Of a stretch of 64,000 bases of DNA, positions 35,301 through 45,027 are shown piece by piece (position 1 is the first letter of the stretch; the number at the start of each line of letters is the position of its first letter). Source of the stretch: Asparagopsis taxiformis (lineage: Eukaryota > Rhodophyta > Florideophyceae > Bonnemaisoniales > Bonnemaisoniaceae); contig JALQPE010002783.1 in NCBI GenBank assembly GCA_030407315.1, positions 60,954 through 124,953 of the forward strand. The letters run 5' to 3'. The notes beneath the pieces were generated by a model. The model made no database searches and was not told the origin of the DNA. It saw only the letters and a list, made by a program, of their open reading frames with translations. The translations under genes and the position numbers were made by a program.

Positions 35301-35960
35301 CCGAAATTACTATTCTTCAGTCTCTCAAAGCATCTTTGTATGGTTTGTTTCTTTCTGGTTTCATCACTATCCATTTTCAATTCTGGGTAATGTGATGACC
35401 TTTGTCAAAGATAGAATTTGAGAAAGCGAGATAATCGAAATGTCAGTCAGCATATTTTCATCTGTTCACGTATTCGAATGTAACCGAGAGGTATTTGGTA
35501 CTCACTTTTCCATTCAAATGGAATCAATAGGGTGGTTCTTTTTGTGAGAACTTGCGATAATTGTAGCAGATAGAAAATCCGCTAGAGCGGCAAACCACCC
35601 GACAGGTGTCCCGAGCCTCGGTAGAGGAGATGGTAGAGCAGATGAACCTTATAACGTACCCAGCAGGTAATCTCGTATGAGAGAAGGTATCGCTACCCGG
35701 AGGGGGTTGTGCGATTATGGCGCTCACGCGAGGTGCGTATTAATGGAGCAAAGTGACGTAATCCGTCGAGCTGTTGGCTAACCCTAAGGTTTTCCCGGAA
35801 AGGGGTTGAACAATAGGTATGCGAACACTGTTCCAGTGGGTCGTAATTCCACTTGAGTTTACGTTACTCTAGAAACCGTGCCTACTGGCTATTCCAGTGG
35901 CAGTTTTATACTAAGTCTACTGTAAGCTAGGGTTAGTGGTTAGGAATAAATATCCAGTTA
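35301..35960. other. left flank of the chromovirus insertion
   Basis: No gene recognised. From about 35520 the composition becomes richer in G+C than the DNA to the left and may be part of an older element, but no ends were found. Confidence 0.35.
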
Positions 35961-35965
35961 GTGAC
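35961..35965. repeat. target-site duplication GTGAC, left copy
   Basis: Five bases directly before the left LTR; the same five follow the right LTR at 49444-49448. Confidence 0.9.
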
Positions 35966-36625
35966 TGTGGAACCACGTTAGTTCTAGATAGCTGGTACGA
36001 GCTACGGACACGCTGTCCTTACGAAACGAAACGAGCAGTCCACCCGCTGGTGTTTGACTGTATTGTTAGAACGGTAGAAGGTAGAGTGGTTAGCGAGTAG
36101 ACACGAGCGTCACGACGCAACAATCCACGCGAGGATTACGTTAGCAAACGAGGTGGTACGTCACCGGAGGCGCTCTCAACCAAGCCCGGAGGCACTACAC
36201 GCAATCAGCCTTACGTGCGGCGATGGGTAGGGAGTACGCAGCTCGACGGAGACGAAGCCTCGTTAGGCAAAACGTAAACGTAAAACGTAGAAGTCAGTCG
36301 TAGACTAGAGCCGTTGCTCGATCGTTGTCTTGTCCCCTTTCCCTCCCGGCACGATGCCAATACCTATATGGCCACGATGGCATCGCTTTACAGTGTAAAC
36401 ACTGCTCGTAACGTCCCCGAATGGGAAAGGACCTTGTGGGTCACACGTAGGGACCCGTTGGTCCGTTGGCCGTTGCCAGTACGTTCGTTGCACACGTGTG
36501 CCGGTTGCGCGCGCGCATGCGCCAGCAATGTTCGTGCATTGCTGTCGCCGGTCGTGTCCGCCGAGATTCGAATTCCGCGGAAAAACGTAAATATTTGCAA
36601 TTTCGGAATTGCCACGTATACTACA
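35966..36625 (-). repeat. LTR, left copy (3' LTR of chromovirus 1)
   Basis: 660 bp beginning TGTGG and ending TACA (TG..CA ends). It matches 48784-49443 over its whole length; by eye one difference was found (A at 36270, G in the other copy). It is the 3' LTR because the element's genes read on the minus strand. Confidence 0.95.
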
Positions 36626-36640
36626 CAGCCCCACCCCCAC
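36626..36640 (-). promoter_or_regulatory. polypurine tract of chromovirus 1
   Basis: On the element's strand GTGGGGGTGGGGCTG abuts the 3' LTR, the expected place and composition for the plus-strand DNA primer. Confidence 0.75.
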
Positions 36641-37076
36641 ACGTGGACGTCCCGGCCACGCGAGGCCCGTCAGGACGCGCCTGAGACACGGGGCCGTGGC
36701 GCCTTTTCGGGTACAACTGCGGACGTGGCAGTTGTCCCGAAAAATCTCGTTGAAACGTACATGGCCCGGTTGGCTGATCGAATCGCCACGGCGCCGGAGC
36801 GCGCGCGTGCGCTCCGGCTCTTTCGTAATCATCGCGGCCCGCCCGTTGGCGTCGTACGTCAATGCCTCGCTTAGGCGTTTTCCTGCAACGGATGCAGTGT
36901 CCAATTCCACCACGCGGGTGTGCTTCAATTCAGCGCGATACGAGCGCAGGCCGCGGCCTTTTCGTGAATCTGCCAGCGGGCATGTCGACAACGGTCGTCC
37001 GAAGGATATTTAAGCGGCGGCTTAACGTGATAGCGATCGTCGCTCACCCTTCCTCTCACCATCGTCATCCAGGCCG
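36626..37076. other. leader of the antisense gene inside chromovirus 1
   Basis: Between the 3' LTR and the plus-strand gene. TATTTAA at 37007-37013 lies 64 nt before the first ATG and could be a TATA-like element. Confidence 0.35.
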
Positions 37077-39448
37077 TTGCCTTTCGTTCTCCCTTATCCT
37101 CTTCCCCCGCTGGGTACTACTACCTCCGTTCCTTTCGTTCTCTTGTTCCGTTTAGCCCGCGTGGCTCTCGTCGTCGTGCTCGTTGCACTCGTCGTAATTA
37201 TCGTGTACAGCGTAACCACGATGGTTACGACTCGTAGTACCGATGCTAACACCCCGCGGCCCGCCGGCTCTGCTGGAGGTGGAGCGAGAACCCCTTCGCA
37301 GGGCGCTCCCTCCCTCGTCGGGGCCGGTGCGCCGCCAGCGACGGAAGCGTCCGTCGCGCCCGCCCCATCCGTGAGGGCGGGAGAAGCCGTTGCTTCGCAG
37401 GCCGTCGCCTCTTCGTCTCGCCCGATGGCTCCGTCTCGCCTGGTGGCTTCCGTGACGCCTGCCGAGGCTGCTAGGGCCGTCGCCCCACGTGATGATGACG
37501 CAACGGCGTCCGACTCGGGGAATTCGTCACCCGTCATTCCGGATGCCGCGGCCCCTTCGATGGGTGTAGCCGCGATGGCAGCGGCCGCTCGTTCGCGTCG
37601 TGCTGTGGCGGCGGCCCGCACGGGCGTGCCTCGTCGTGATGGCTCGCCGCGTTCTCCTCGCCAGGACCCCTCGCCGGAGGGTGGTGACCCCGTTGGGACA
37701 GTCGGCACCGCCTCACGTGGCGGTGCGGCGCTAAACGTAGGCGTCCTGACCCACGCGTGGGCTGCGTTGCCTCGCGTGGGTATCACGGATGACGATCTCG
37801 CCACGTTGGCTAGAGATCGTCTGGACGCCCGCGCGGTCGTCGACTATATGCGTTCCGCCGAAGATACGTGGGGGCGAGCAGCCGGGCGTCGTTTCGCCAA
37901 CGGGCCGCCGGGATCGGAACGTTACCAGATCCCGGCGTCGATACGTTGCGACCGCTCGTGGTTGCGTGACGTCAACGACGCGATCTACGTCGACCGTATG
38001 GACGCATACTTATGGAAGGGGACGCCCGAGGAACCGCCGTTCATCTCGGTGTCGTCCGTATTCGTATGTCCGCGGACACTTTCCGAAAGGCAACGTGCCG
38101 AATGGAAGACTGCTCTTTCGTTGAGCGTCATCTCCAAAAGCGTCGTGTCGTACGATGACCACTTCGCTCTCCGCCACGTGAACGCGGACGACTATCGTGT
38201 GTCGCACGCGTCAGCTCCGTGGGTCGTCCCGAGCGAGCTCTACTTCCCGCCGTTGCCGGAAGTAGTCGAGGAGTTTCCGTACCCCCGTGGGTCGTCCACG
38301 TTATTACCACGCGTGGTACATTATTTCACCGATGCCGTGAAGGACGCGCCTGCCCCCGTGAAGGAACGTTTCCTTATGGCCGTGGACATCGAACACGCAG
38401 CGATGCTCGCGTGCTCGCTATTCGTGGAACGTCGTGTGTTCGGGCGCGCGTGCCTACTGCCGGAGTCCACGTTGGACTTCCTGGCCGATTACGAGATGCT
38501 TCGTGCAATCCCGGTGACGGTTCCGACACGTTTGTCTCCGTCACCAGCGCGTTGGCTGAGGTTCGCGGCGCCCTTGCGTTGGGGCCGGAGTATCGGGTTA
38601 TACGTCCCGATTACGCAAGCGGCGATAACCAGGAGTTCGTCTCCGTTCGTAGCGATGGGGCTTACGTGCCGCGGGTCGCTTCCCGTTCCGAACGCCGTCG
38701 TGGCAATCGTGCCGGTTATTTCGGCGGCCTCGGGGGCAACGAGCGCCCCCGAGGGACGCGTTCTGGCCGTCGTGGCCATCAAAACGAAGCGCCGCGTGCG
38801 CCGGGTCCTCGAGAGGTCGTGCCACGCGAGGCTACGGGAGGGGGCAACGTTGCCCAGGTCAGTCGTCCGAGTGTGGCCACGCCGGCCGAACGCGCGCCAC
38901 GCTTCGTTAGCCTGGACGACCGCGTCTCCGATGAGGATGCCCGTCGGCTTCTCGGTACGTCGATGTCCGCTCCGCCTCGTGCGGACGGCTGGGTTATCCG
39001 TTCCCTCATCTCGTCCGTGGCTCGCGCAGCCGAAGAGTTCAGGGCCCAGACGTTGGACCTGACTGCCCGCTTGGCAACGGAACGCGCGATTTCCGAGCGT
39101 CTCGCCGCGGCGACTCGTAGTTACGCGCCGCCCGTTGGCGTTCGTAATGAACCGTACGGTTACGCGAGTGGCGGCGGCTTCGGCGACCCCGTCGGGTATG
39201 GTCACGCAGCGGCGTACCTGCCACGCGACCCCGCTCCGGCGCGCCCTTCGGATACGCGCAGTCACGGGACTGCGGATCCTTACGCTAGGGATCCCGCGTC
39301 TCGTCGCGAGCGAGCCCCCGTGGTCACGCAGACCGTCGATCCGTACGCGCCGGGCTTCGTTCAGCCCAGTCGCAGCCGCAGCCACGATAGCCGCGGCGAA
39401 GGCCCTGGTCCGTATGACCCTGCGGGCAAGCGTTCTCGTCGCTACTAG
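37077..39448 (+). CDS. antisense gene carried by chromovirus 1, function unknown
   Basis: A plus-strand coding sequence opposite to gag-pol. The first segment (from the ATG at 37077, or the ATG at 37221) stays open past 38500. The second segment, in the -1 frame, is open from 38219 to the stop at 39448. The switch is judged to lie near 38500-38520, where a protein-like frame (FLADYEMLRA) gives way to another (SDTFVSVTSALAEVRGAL). If started at 37077 there is a hydrophobic helix near the N-terminus (about 29-45). Then come an Ala/Ser/Pro-rich low-complexity part, a compact middle domain with many Trp/Tyr/Phe (about 250-480), a predicted coiled coil near 39010-39110, and an Arg/Ser/Pro-rich C-terminus. 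No domain recognised. The shift could be a mutation or a programmed frameshift. Confidence 0.6.
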
Positions 39449-39584
39449 GTCGTTCCTAGGTTAGTTCGTAGGCCACGTCGGCTCTAGCATCGTATTGCTT
39501 CGTAAACTTCGTCTTGTTTCTTTGCGTAATCGCATGGCTCCGTTGAGCTTCGTAATTTGCGTTTGGCAGGTCGTCTGCAGCAGA

Positions 39585-39610
39585 GGAGGGGTTTAGCGTT
39601 AAGCCCCTCC
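39585..39610. terminator. strong hairpin downstream of the antisense gene
   Basis: GGAGGGGTTTA pairs with TAAGCCCCTCC (11 bp including one G-T wobble) around a GCGT loop, 137 nt after the antisense stop. A 3'-end or export signal is only a guess. Confidence 0.4.
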
Positions 39611-39631
39611 CCACAATTTTTTTTGTTGTGG
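39611..39631. other. second hairpin with T-rich loop
   Basis: CCACAA and TTGTGG flank a loop of eight T and one G, immediately after the first hairpin. Confidence 0.4.
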
Positions 39632-39810
39632 CGTCTACCCCGTCGGGTGTCGTAAGGCTTACGTAGCCCGTGTTTCGAGTTCGCGGCGGCGCGTGCCCGT
39701 TGGCAGGTTCGTAACACACGCAATTATTCGGCAAAGCGGCGGCGCGTAGCGGCGGCTTTTCACTGCGAGTGGTACGTTAACCTCGATCTTAGAGCCCGTT
39801 GGCGTGCGTA

Positions 39811-40160
39811 TCATTTAGTAACTAACTCGCAAATCGTTTCCGCCGTCGTTTCTCGTTCGGATAACCCCGTCGGGTGTCGGATTTCGTTGAGCATTCGAGC
39901 TCCTTAGCGCGTAGCACATCGGTGCCCATTTTAATTTGCTCCGATGAGCTGGGCGAAAATTTCGTCGAACGTCAGACCGACGGGCGTGTGAGTCGGTTTG
40001 ACGTTCTACGCCGTGGCGTGTACGCAGTAATTCGTCGCAGTACGTTGCGGTTTCGTTGACGACGTGGTGGCCGGCGGGCTTGGCTTTTCGTATAGCCGTT
40101 GACGTCATTAGCGCCGTCGCGCTTCGCGTTGCCGCGGCTTCACGTTGGCCAGTGGCGTTA
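39811..40160. repeat. 350-bp direct repeat, unit A
   Basis: Aligns along its length with the next 350 bp. Landmarks are TCATTTAGTAAC at the start, the string CCGTCGGGTGTCG, GAGCATTCGAGCTC, and GGCGGGCTTGGCTTTTCGTA near the end. The units differ at scattered sites. Confidence 0.85.
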
Positions 40161-40510
40161 TCATTTTGTAACTATCTCGGAATTCGTTTCCGCCGTCGTT
40201 CCTCGTGCGGATAACCCCGTCGGGTGTCGAATTCCGTTGAGCATTCGAGCTCTCTGGCACGTAGCACGTCGGTGCCAATTTTAATTCGCTCCGGTGAGCT
40301 GGACGGAAAATTCGCTAAGCGTCAGGCCGACTCGCGCGTGAGTTGGCTTGACGCTTCACGCCGTTGCGTGTACGCGGTAGTGCGTCGTGGTGCGTCGCGG
40401 TTCCGTAGACAACGTTTTTGCCGGCGGGCTTGGCTTTTCGTATAGCCGTTAACACCGTTAGCGCCGTCGCGCTTCACGTTCCCGCGGCTTCACGTTAGCC
40501 GGTGGCGCAA
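40161..40510. repeat. 350-bp direct repeat, unit B
   Basis: Second unit of the tandem pair, with exactly the same spacing between all shared landmarks. A short, divergent start of a third unit may follow at 40511. Confidence 0.85.
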
Positions 40511-41748
40511 TCGTTGCGCTAGTCCGCTTCGTGTGGTGGCGTCGTTCGCCGCGGCGTCCGAGGAGCGTTTCGTTAGCTCATTCGTTATGTGGTGCGACGT
40601 GCACCTGGGCATACGTAATGCTCGCCCTCTACGCCGTTGCGTAATTCCGTTTATTCGACTTGCGAACCCGACGGGGACGCGATTGACGCAGTCGCTTCGC
40701 ATGCCCGCGGGCGTTTGAGGCTGTTACGTGAGCCAACTTTTCGTCGGCTTGTTGCCTTCAGCTGTGCCGTTTACGTTGGCTACCAGCTTGTACGCCGTTG
40801 CGTATTCGTGTTTCGTTACGTGCGTTCGACTGGCCGGCGGGCTTTTCGCTTTCGCGCGTCGTTCGTTATGCCCGCGTGGCAGGACACCGTTGTGTCGTTC
40901 CGTGGTTGCCGTACGTGGCTACCGCGTTCGGCGTCGTGCCTCACGATGGCGATACGGTTCGCCGTCCGTCGTCGCGGCCTCGTTGGCTCGTCTTTCGCAC
41001 GCTTTACTCGCGCGCTTCGTGCGCTGAGACCCGTTGGTCTAATTCGTCGGCTAACGTATAGCTTCGTTCCGCTTCGTGCGGGGAGTTTCGTAATGAGGCC
41101 GTTGCCATCTTCGCTGGGGACGCGTCCGTCCTACGTCGTTTCTCCGCCTACCGGCGTCACGTTGCCGTTAGCTCGCGAGCTGTTTGGCGTTGACCTCGTT
41201 GGTCGATGCGACTCGTTGTCAGCGGCTGTCCACGGGGACGTACGATGGCTCACGTGACATGCCAAAATTACGAAATTTTCGGGGCACGCGTGTCCCGAGA
41301 TTTGGCCGGATTAGCGCACTGTAATCGGCCCGATTTTTCGTACCGTGCGTCCATGGCCCGCTGGCCCAAGTATAATTTTTCGCGCGAAAAATCTGACGTG
41401 TTGTCCGTCCGTGGCCCGTGGTGTCGTCACCTTTGCCCGTGGGACGGTCAACACTGTCGAGCCAGTCGTGGCTCTTCACATCGTGTGAATCGTCCGCGCG
41501 TGGACTCGTCGTCCAATCTTTCGTTGGCGCTCGTGCCTCCACCAACGTATGGTGTCGAAAACGAAAAGAGCGACGGCTCTAGCACGCATCGCGCCCCCCC
41601 AACGCAAGGGTGGACGTCCCGGCCACTCGTTGTGCCTTCGCTTCTCGTTCGTGCGGCTCGTCGCCTTCGTTTGTTGCATCGTGCAACGTCGCGCACGCGT
41701 GCGCTTAACCCGACGCTCGTGTGCGTTTTCGGGGGCCGTCGTGGCCTT

Positions 41749-44700
41749 TCACGTTGTTGCTCGTCGCACGCGTGCGAAGTATCGAGAGACGCTCTCTTCA
41801 GATACGTTCCGGCGGGGTTCCCACGTAGGGTTACGATACCCGACCCACTTCACGAGGAAGTCTAACGTTCCGTCCTCGTTCACGCGGTGGTTGAGTAGGT
41901 CGTCTACTACATACGCTGGACCGTCGCGGTTCTTGTCGAGGTCTGCCTCGGTGGCATCGTATGGCTCCGGCGGGGGCGCGTTCGCCGGCGTTGGCGCGTA
42001 CGCAACGCGGTCCGAGTTGACACGTTCAACTACGTCTCCTCGTTGGATGACGAACGTTCGTACGTCGTTACGTAGTACGCGGAACGGTCCCAACGCGTGG
42101 TTGCCGAGCTTCGTGCCCTTCGTGGTCCCGTCCGTCGGGTCGATGAATACGTATTCTCCCGCGCGGATGTTTCGATTCGAGACACGGACTCGTTTGTCGA
42201 AATTTCGTTTATAACGTGCCTGCGCGGCCTTCAGCGTTCGATACGCATTGTCCATCGTTGTGGCGAGCTCACGAACGTAAGTGGCTCGCCCTCCCCCGTC
42301 GGGTAGTTCGCGGTTCGTTACCGACGTGTGTAGCGCCAACGGTGGCGGTGGATTCGTGAGAATCAAATCGAAGGGCGTCGTGCCCGTGCTCGAATGCACA
42401 TGCGTGTTGTACGCAAACGTTAACGCCGATGCGTATCGATCCCAGTCGTTCTGGTTTTCGTTCACGTAATTGCGCAGCATCGCCAGGATCGTCCTGTTGT
42501 AGCGCTCCACCTGCCCGTTCGTTTGGGGGTGGTACGTCGACGTAAAGACGTTCGTCACGCCGATTTCGTTGCAGACGCGCTGGAAAAACTTAGCAGCGAA
42601 CTGCTTTCCGTTATCGCTTATGAGCGTCCGTGGGGGTCCATACGAGAAGACCCACGCGTTGACGAACGCGCTCGCCACGTTGGCGGAATCGATATTTCGT
42701 AGAGGTACGACTCTAGTCAGCTTCGTGAAGCGGTCCGTTATCACGAGGATAAATCGGTTACCACGCGTGGTCTTCGTAAGCGGACCTAGTATGTCGATAC
42801 ATAGGTCTCGCAGCGGCTCCGTAGCCGGAAATAAACGTAACGGGTTCGTCCGTTTGCGAAGCTTCACGCGGTTCTTCGCACATCCAACGCAGTTTCGTAC
42901 CGTTGCGTGGATGTCGGCGGCCATCGCGGGCCAGTAGTACGTCCTCCGTAGGGTATAGTACATACGCGTTTGCCCGGGATGTCCAGCGAGGACGTGGTGG
43001 TGCGTTAACTCCAGCAGCCGCGGCCGTAACGAAGCCGGCACAACGATTTGTGTACGTTCCTCACCGTGAGGGTTCCGGCGTCGGAGTAAGCCATCGTGGC
43101 CTTCGAAGAATGCAGCGTCCTGCGTCTCGGACTGTCGTGTCAGTATCGTTTGACAGAACGCGTCCTCGCGTTGAGCTTCGATAAGCTCGTCCCTCGTAAT
43201 GGGAAGCTGAACGTCAGCTGGTGGCACGCGTGCCGAATCGTCTTCGGCAGCGCGCTGTTCGTCGAGGAAATCCGGTTCCTCGTCGAGAACGTCATCGAGC
43301 GTCGCGTCGCGGTTGAACTCGAGGCCATCGTGGCCAGCCGTCGTGGCCGATGTTCGTTCATCACGAGTCTCGTTCGACGGGTCGTCGTGACCCCTGGCAT
43401 TCGTTGCCTTTTTACGTACGGACGTCGTTCGTCCTTGCCCATTTCGTGTGGGTTGTCGCCGACTGCGAGTCGTCACGAGGACCGTGTCCCCGTACGATGG
43501 TACGTCATCGTCGACGGGTCGACCGTCGTCATACGTAGATATCACACGTGATAAAGCGTCAGGTACCTGGTGCACGCGCCCAGGCCTGTACGTGACTTCG
43601 AAATCGAATTCGGCAACGCGTAGCCTCCATCGTAGTAGTCGTCCGGACGCGTCCGTCAACGTCATCAGCCAACGTAAGGCTTCGTGATCCGTACGTACGG
43701 TAAATCGTTGACCCTCTACGTAGGGTCGGAGCGACGTTATCGCCCAAACGACGGAGTAACACTCGCGCTCCGTTGCCGAGTAACCGCGTTCGGTTTCGTT
43801 GAGGGTCTTCGACCAGTACCCAATCGGCACCCATTCGTTGGGTTTATCTTCGTTCTGCTGTTGGAGCAACGTAGCTCCCAGCTGATACGCCGACGCGTCG
43901 GTATCGATCATGAACGGACGTCCCGCCTTCGGAAGGTGCAATACTGGTGGCGACACCAGTATTGTCTTCAACGTTTCGAACGCATTCGTTTGCGAGTCCG
44001 TTGGGTTCGTCCAATCGGGGGAAGCGTCCTTCTTCAACATCGTGTTGAGTGGCCGAGCGATCTCGGCATACGCCTTTACGAAACGGCGGTAAACGTTGGC
44101 CGCGCCCAAAAACGATCGACATTGCGTCTTGTCGCGTGGGAACGTAGCCGTACGAAAGGCTTCCTTGTTCCGAGCTGCGACGTGCAGCTTCCCTGGGGTA
44201 ATCACGTGCCCCAGGTAGTCAACTCGTGGTTGAAAGAACGAGCACTTCGTGAGCTTTAACGTTACTCCCGCTGCGCGTAGCAGGGAAAGCACCTGGTCAA
44301 CGTGACCCAGGTGAGACTCGAGGTCTTTCGAAAAGACGATTACGTCGTCTAAGTAGACCAGGCACGATTGCCAACGTACTCCGGAGAGGATGATGTCCAA
44401 CGTCCGCTGAAACGTAGCGGGGGCATTTCGTAGCCCGAATGGCATTCGCACGTAGCGATACGTTCCCATGAAAGACGTAAACGTTGTCTTATCACGGTCC
44501 TCGGCGGAGACGGGCACTTGCCAGTAACCGGCGTTACAATCGAGTGTCGTGAAGATGGCGGCGTCGCCCAACGAATCGAGGCAATCTTCCATACGAGGAA
44601 GCGGGTACGAATCAGCGATCGTTTTCGCGTTCAAACGCCTGTAATCGACACAGAAACGTAAGGATCCGTCCTTCTTCGGCACCAACACGATTGGTGACGC

Positions 44701-45027
44701 CCATTCGCTGGACGCGGGTTCGATAACCCCTTCGTTGAGCATCTTCGTGATCTGCTCCTCGGCTATCGTACGTAAAGCCGGACCCTGACGATAGGGCATT
44801 GAACGTATGGGCCGCGTGCCCGGTTCGAGTTCGATTCGATGCTCCGTAGCATTGATTTCGCCGAGGCGTCCGCTCGTCCACATTGACGAATGTGTAGCTA
44901 GCATCTCGTTGATGCGCTTTCGTAAATCCTCGTCGTCGAGGTGCGACAAATCGATTGTCGACTGCCAATTCGTGGCGGGGTCGTTCCCCTTTTCGTTGAC
45001 CAACGGGTCTGGCGTTTCGTCGCCCAA
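41749..45027 (-). CDS. pol: Pol polyprotein of chromovirus 1 (RT, RNase H, integrase, chromodomain)
   Basis: 1,092 codons without a break. Reverse transcriptase: VLVPKKDGSLRFCVDYRRLN, FTTLDCNAGYWQ, MPFGLRNAPATFQ and the YLDD active site. RNase H: DTDASAYQLGATL, ERECYSVVWA and TDHEALRWL. Integrase: an HHCC zinc domain (HHHVLAGHPG ... NCVGCAKNR) and catalytic residues in CIDILGPL, ISDNGKQF and TYHPQTNGQVERYNRT. A chromodomain (VDDLLNHRVNEDGTLDFLVKWVGY ... TWEP) closes the protein and is known in this group to direct integration to particular chromatin. It overlaps the upstream protease frame by at least 130 nt in the -1 frame, so it is probably made by frameshifting rather than from its own ATG. 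Confidence 0.95.
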   Translation of the reverse strand: MGDETPDPLVNEKGNDPATNWQSTIDLSHLDDEDLRKRINEMLATHSSMWTSGRLGEINATEHRIELEPGTRPIRSMPYRQGPALRTIAEEQITKMLNEGVIEPASSEWASPIVLVPKKDGSLRFCVDYRRLNAKTIADSYPLPRMEDCLDSLGDAAIFTTLDCNAGYWQVPVSAEDRDKTTFTSFMGTYRYVRMPFGLRNAPATFQRTLDIILSGVRWQSCLVYLDDVIVFSKDLESHLGHVDQVLSLLRAAGVTLKLTKCSFFQPRVDYLGHVITPGKLHVAARNKEAFRTATFPRDKTQCRSFLGAANVYRRFVKAYAEIARPLNTMLKKDASPDWTNPTDSQTNAFETLKTILVSPPVLHLPKAGRPFMIDTDASAYQLGATLLQQQNEDKPNEWVPIGYWSKTLNETERGYSATERECYSVVWAITSLRPYVEGQRFTVRTDHEALRWLMTLTDASGRLLRWRLRVAEFDFEVTYRPGRVHQVPDALSRVISTYDDGRPVDDDVPSYGDTVLVTTRSRRQPTRNGQGRTTSVRKKATNARGHDDPSNETRDERTSATTAGHDGLEFNRDATLDDVLDEEPDFLDEQRAAEDDSARVPPADVQLPITRDELIEAQREDAFCQTILTRQSETQDAAFFEGHDGLLRRRNPHGEERTQIVVPASLRPRLLELTHHHVLAGHPGQTRMYYTLRRTYYWPAMAADIHATVRNCVGCAKNRVKLRKRTNPLRLFPATEPLRDLCIDILGPLTKTTRGNRFILVITDRFTKLTRVVPLRNIDSANVASAFVNAWVFSYGPPRTLISDNGKQFAAKFFQRVCNEIGVTNVFTSTYHPQTNGQVERYNRTILAMLRNYVNENQNDWDRYASALTFAYNTHVHSSTGTTPFDLILTNPPPPLALHTSVTNRELPDGGGRATYVRELATTMDNAYRTLKAAQARYKRNFDKRVRVSNRNIRAGEYVFIDPTDGTTKGTKLGNHALGPFRVLRNDVRTFVIQRGDVVERVNSDRVAYAPTPANAPPPEPYDATEADLDKNRDGPAYVVDDLLNHRVNEDGTLDFLVKWVGYRNPTWEPRRNVSEESVSRYFARVRRATT

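Larger units (their letters stand above)
39449..41748. other. non-coding spacer of chromovirus 1
   Basis: Between the converging ends of the antisense gene and pol. Contains two adjacent hairpins and a 350-bp direct duplication, listed separately. No convincing coding frame. Confidence 0.6.

Noticed and set aside
38511..38544. Intron explaining the frame switch in the antisense gene
   Set aside because: The only GT..AG segment is 34 bp, shorter than any intron seen in this window.
38489..39385. Minus-strand 298-codon open frame
   Set aside because: Shadow of the antisense gene in G+C-rich DNA; Arg/Thr-rich without domain features.
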